A stretch of DNA of 64,000 nucleotides from Spiroplasma cantharicola. Lineage in GTDB: Bacteria; Bacillota_I; Bacilli_A; Mycoplasmatales; Mycoplasmataceae. The position numbers and the translations under genes are program-made. The stretch spans positions 620,001 to 684,000 of the forward strand of contig NZ_CP012622.1 of assembly GCF_001281045.1 (NCBI RefSeq), read 5' to 3'. How positions within the stretch are numbered: the stretch's first letter is position 1; every line of letters begins with the position of its first letter. The notes beneath the pieces are model-generated. The model did no database searches. It was not told the DNA's origin and saw only the letters and a program-made list of their open reading frames with translations. This document shows, piece after piece, positions 60,060 through 64,000 of the stretch.

Positions 60060-61742
60060 CTACTTTAAGTAATTTTCAAGAGATTTTTTACCTCATTTAG
60101 TTTTTAAAAATCCAGTACTTACCCCCGCAGTGACTCCCCCAGAAATTAACATGGCAATTGAGATATGTGCTCCCATTGGAACTGATTGTAAAACTGAATT
60201 AATTCCTTCTTGATTAAAGTATTCAACAGTATGTGAAGTTGTTCAATCAAATTGGACAAGTCCAATTCAACTTGCACTTCCAAGTGAGTTTGCAACTGTG
60301 TGTGTCATTCCTAATCATCAACCAGCAATTCCACTTCCAATTGCAGCTGCAATAAATAAAGGTTTTACTTGTAAGTTAATTCCAAACATTGCTGGTTCTG
60401 TTATACCAGTATATCCTCCAATTGCACTAGAACTAGCTTTTGTAATTTGTTCCTTATCTTTTTTTACAAAGAAAATTAGCATTAAAGCAGCTGTTCCCTG
60501 AGCAATATTTGAAACACAAGCTACTGGTGTTATAAATGAAAATGAATGACCATATTTTAATTGACTATCAACTAATAATTGTGTTTCAATTGGTAAAAAT
60601 CCTTGATGTAAACCTGTAATAACAAGAAATGGATAGAAGAAGGCAAAGATCATTCCACCAAAACCAATAAAACTTCAATTTGTATATTTAAATATTCCTG
60701 CTAAACCAATTGATATTCCTTTTCCAATAATTTGCCCCAAAGGTCCAATTACTCAAAAAGCTAATCATGATGATACTAAAATTGTTCCTAACGGAATTAC
60801 TAATATAGCAATTACATTTGGAGTAATCTTTTTCAATAGTTTCTCTAAATTTACAGAAAGAGCTAAAACTAATAAAACCGGAACTATCTGAGCTTGATAA
60901 CCAATTAATTTAATTTTAAAAAATCCTCCAGCAACTCCGCCAAACACTTGATAATAAATACCTACTGTTTTATTTAAAGCTTCTAAATACCCTTCATCTT
61001 CTGGTCCAATAACAGGCAGACCATTATTTATTAAGTACTCACTAAAAGCTGATTTTCTTGCCTCTTCTATTGCACTTGCACTAGCTCCTAAATCAAATTC
61101 TAATAATACTGGCGTACTTGTTGAATAACTATTTAATAATCCTGGTGATATTAAAACCAGTCCCATTGCCATTCCTAAATAAGGATTTCCTCCCCATTTT
61201 TTTGCTGCAGTATAACCTACAAATGCTGGAATTGAACCTAATATTGCTCCTCCAATTACATCAAGTAATTTTGTAAAACCTGATGAAGGTGCAAATGATC
61301 CAATTAATGATTTAAGTGCTAAAGACATACCCCCAGCAATAAATACTGGAACTAAAGGTACAAAAATTGAAGCAAAGGAATTCATTCCCCTTTTTGAAAT
61401 CATAAATAAATTAGATTTAACAGAAACATCTTTTCTCCAAAATGGCTCTTTATTTTCTATTTTTAATTCTCCATCAATAGAATTATTATTAAGAACAATA
61501 TCAATTTGTTTATAGAGTTTATCTACAACCCCAGCACCAATAATAATTTGATGTTGATTTTCTTGTTTTTTATATCCTTTAAATAAAGGATGCTTTTTAA
61601 CTTGCTCTAAATCAAATTTATCATCATCTTTTAATACAAATCTTAATCTAGTTGCACAATGCTGAATTTCTTTGATATTTTCTTTACCACCAAGTAAATC
61701 AATCATTAGTACAGCATTGTCATAAAATATATTTTTTGACAT
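60060..61742 (-). CDS. PTS sucrose/trehalose-type enzyme IIBC
   Basis: 560 residues, IIB (Cys29 in HCATRLRF) then IIC (YTGITEPAMFG), no IIA and no long C-terminal tail. It leads the operon that contains the TreR-like regulator, so trehalose or sucrose is the likely substrate; sequence alone cannot decide. ATG 61742 follows GAAGGTG; a TTG at 61757 is less likely. No phosphotrehalase gene is in the window. Confidence 0.88.
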
Positions 61743-62376
61743 TTTGAACACCTTCAAACCTTTTCATATTAATTATTTAACTTTATAAGAAAAATATATA
61801 TACCTATAATCATAAGTTTTAATTAATAAAATATACTGCTAAAATGAAATTGTAAAAAAGCAAAAAAAATAACCAATATTAAGGACATAACATTGGTTAT
61901 TGGAAATATTTTTTTAAGACTAATACTATTAAACATTTATTCGGAAAACTATGAGTAGTTATATAAGTAAATAGTAAATTTATAAATAATTATAAAACAG
62001 GATTTTAAGAACAAAGAAATAATCCCATTTGTTGTTTATTTATTTAAAAGTATTAGTAATATGAGAAAAACATTTGTGAAGGAGATTTCTCCCCTCCATT
62101 TATATTGTTTCAAAATTTAAGGAAAAAATCTATACACTTTTATAAGTTAAAATGAATTACTCAACTTAAAAATGTTTTATAAAATGCTTTATTTCTTAAT
62201 AAAACATTTTTAAGTTTCATTTTACTATTTGCTTTTTTTTTTTTTTTTATAATTAGAAAGTGTTAGTTATTTCCTATTATAACTAACACATCTTTTATAA
62301 AAATATAATTAGTTTTAAATTAATTTGACTCTATTAAGTTGTATAATAATAAAATAATTAAGGGGGAAATTAATTT
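61743..62376. other. Divergent intergenic region with several hairpins and a poly-T tract
   Basis: 634 bases without a convincing gene. It holds the control region of the scr operon, a TAACCAAT/ATTGGTTA repeat near 61871-61900, an 18-base-pair inverted repeat (62163-62180 with 62199-62216), a run of 16 T (62233-62248), and an 11-base-pair repeat (62260-62270 with 62279-62289). A TATAAT box for the dehydrogenase is at 62342-62347. Confidence 0.6.
62163..62216. repeat. 18-base-pair inverted repeat
   Basis: Arms at 62163-62180 and 62199-62216 are perfectly complementary with an 18-base loop. Between divergent genes, so it is not simply a terminator of either. Confidence 0.65.
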
Positions 62377-63213
62377 ATGAAAAATAAAGTGTGATTTATT
62401 ACAGGGGCAAGTCAAGGATTTGGTCTAATATTTGTTAAAAAATTATTAGAAAAAGGACATTGTGTTTTAGCAACAAGTAGAAATCCAGAAAAAATAGTTC
62501 AAGAAATTGGCAAAAATGAAAATTTGTTAGCAGTTAAAGTTGACTTATCAAAACAAAAAGAATTGGATAAAGCAATGAAACAATGTTTTGATAAATTTGG
62601 TTCAATTGATATTTTACTAAATAATGCGGGATATGGTCAACTATGAACTTTCGAAGAAACTAGTGATGAAGAAATTAGAAAATGTTTTGAAGTCAATTTT
62701 TTTGGAACACTAAATGCAACTAGAGCAGCATTGCCATATATGAGACAACAAAAATCAGGACATATTTTTACAACTTCATCTGTTTGAGGATATGTAGGAG
62801 ATCCCTATATTTCTACTTATGCAGCTGTTAAATTTGCAACTGATGGTTGAACAGAAGCACTAAGTCATGAACTTGAAAATTTAAATATTGGTGTAAGTTG
62901 TATAAAACCAGGAGGTTTTAGAACAAACTTTTTAGAATCAACTTCAATGGTTACTGGTGAAAGTAAAATTGAGGACTATAAAACTGCAAGAGATGCTTAT
63001 TTTGATGGAATTGCAAAATTTAATAAACAACAAGATGGAGATCCAGAAAAATATTGTGACTTTATTATTAATTTAACTAATAAAACTACAAAACCACCTC
63101 TTCATATTTTTACAGGTCGAGATGCTTATAAAAAAGCAGAAACTAAAATTGCAAATTTAAAAAAAGATATGAAAATATTAAAAAAAGAAGCTACAAATTT
63201 ACATGTAAAGTAA
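62377..63213 (+). CDS. Short-chain dehydrogenase/reductase
   Basis: A 278-residue oxidoreductase of the classical SDR family. NAD(P)-binding motif TGASQGFG at about residues 9-16, NNAGYG at about 87, catalytic Ser in TTSSVWG and Tyr/Lys in YAAVK (about residues 147-151). The C-terminal 60 residues form a Lys-rich helical tail. AAGGGGG precedes the ATG. Single gene; substrate not evident. Confidence 0.92.
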
Positions 63214-63224
63214 ATTTTATTGCT

Positions 63225-63288
63225 AATGAACATAGAAATAAAAAAGATAACTAAATCTAGTTATCAAAAATTTATTTATATGTTCATT
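63225..63288. terminator. Complex bidirectional terminator
   Basis: Nested inverted repeats: AATGAACAT with ATGTTCATT outside (63225-63233, 63280-63288) and GATAACTA/TAGTTATC inside, followed by T runs. Lies between convergent genes. Confidence 0.75.
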
Positions 63289-63290
63289 TT

Positions 63291-64000
63291 TTATTTTTTA
63301 GCAGTTCATTTAAAAGTTAAAGTAGTAATTGTAAAAATTGCAATAAGTATCAATATAGCCCCAAGTACTGGTTGTCATGTTGCTGTAAAGTCTTTTGAAC
63401 CATCATGCAAATTAAATCCACTATCTCATCCCTTATCGCTTCAACCTCTTGTTGCATATAAAAATATAAAAACTGAATATTTATGAGGAATGAAATATGT
63501 AAATATAATCATTCCTTTGCTTGATTCAAATGTTTCTGGAGGTAGCATTATCCCAGACAAGAATATACTAAAAAAGTAAATCATCATAATCATACCTTGC
63601 ATTGAACCAACAGAACTAAATAGTCCCCCAAACATTGTTGCTAAAGCAATTGAAGTTAAAGTTATTAAAATCATTGATAATAATAAATAACCTCAATGAA
63701 CTCCTCCTAAAAGCTTTGCAAAAGTAGGATCATTTTTATTTAAAGCTAAACTATAAATTTCAGAGAAAATTAGATTAAAGATCATCATTAATATAAATGA
63801 TATTATTCCAGCAATTAAGTAGACAAATCAAAGAGCTCCAATAAACATCCCTTTTCTGATTCCAGTTATATCAATTCTTTTCAAAAAAACAGAGTTTTTT
63901 CATTCAACTACTGCTGGTGCTAATAATGTTAAGCAAGTAAGACAAGGCAATAAAGTATAGGCGAATAAAATTGAATTAGGATTTCCATTTCCACCAATAG
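63291..64000 (-). CDS. ABC-2 type permease (5' end runs off right edge)
   Basis: The C-terminal 236 residues of a membrane protein with five or six helices, including the GIMLPPETFE segment with following helix typical of ABC-2 exporters. The frame is open to the right edge with TGA as Trp. The ATPase is not in the window. Substrate unknown. Confidence 0.8.

Overview
The window is chromosomal DNA of a wall-less bacterium (class Mollicutes), most likely a Mesoplasma/Entomoplasma/Spiroplasma relative. Three things point there. A+T content is very high. TGA is read as tryptophan throughout: nearly every long gene is cut into pieces under the standard code and becomes one open frame when TGA is Trp. 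The content is also typical, with lipoproteins of the MKKLL...ACGNK type, many sugar PTS genes and no cell-wall genes. All coordinates below use genetic code 4 and include the stop codon.

Layout. 1-6 kb: the conserved holA / rpsT / comEC / comEA neighbourhood, then an ABC ATPase fused to its permease. 6-14 kb: a small membrane protein, valS behind a T-box leader, a three-gene membrane cluster (one Pr6Pr family), a Cys/His-containing coiled-coil protein and msrA. 14-22 kb: a second fused ABC protein, two small membrane proteins, and an operon of a two-helix membrane protein, an SGNH/GDSL esterase lipoprotein and a 702-residue lipoprotein. 22-26 kb: a Ca2+-type P-type ATPase and glyA.

26-47 kb is a tandemly expanded beta-glucoside region, all on the minus strand. 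It holds four paralogous PTS enzymes (IIA-IIB-IIC order plus a C-terminal coiled-coil extension), four GH1 6-phospho-beta-glucosidases in two length classes (467 and 483 aa), three RpiR regulators and one ROK kinase. They form repeated modules: RpiR-BGL; RpiR-PTS-ROK-BGL-BGL; RpiR-PTS-BGL; PTS; PTS. A palindrome lies 66-70 bases upstream of each leading catabolic gene. 47.0-47.65 kb holds decayed remnants of an anaerobic ribonucleotide reductase locus (nrdD/nrdG).

47.9-55 kb is the most unusual part, an apparent sulfated-sugar module. It comprises a TauE/SafE exporter, a Cys-type sulfatase without a signal peptide, a divergent PTS enzyme whose IIA active-site His and IIC ITEP glutamate are both replaced, a ROK kinase, and a divergently transcribed formylglycine-generating enzyme that would activate the sulfatase. 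I infer import by PTS, cytosolic desulfation and export of the released sulfur oxyanion.

55-62 kb is a sucrose/disaccharide operon: a IIBC transporter, a GntR regulator, a second IIBC (ScrA-like), sucrose-6-phosphate hydrolase and fructokinase. It has no IIA domain of its own. The window ends with a short-chain dehydrogenase and a truncated ABC-2 permease. No rRNA, intact tRNA, transposase, prophage or CRISPR array was seen.
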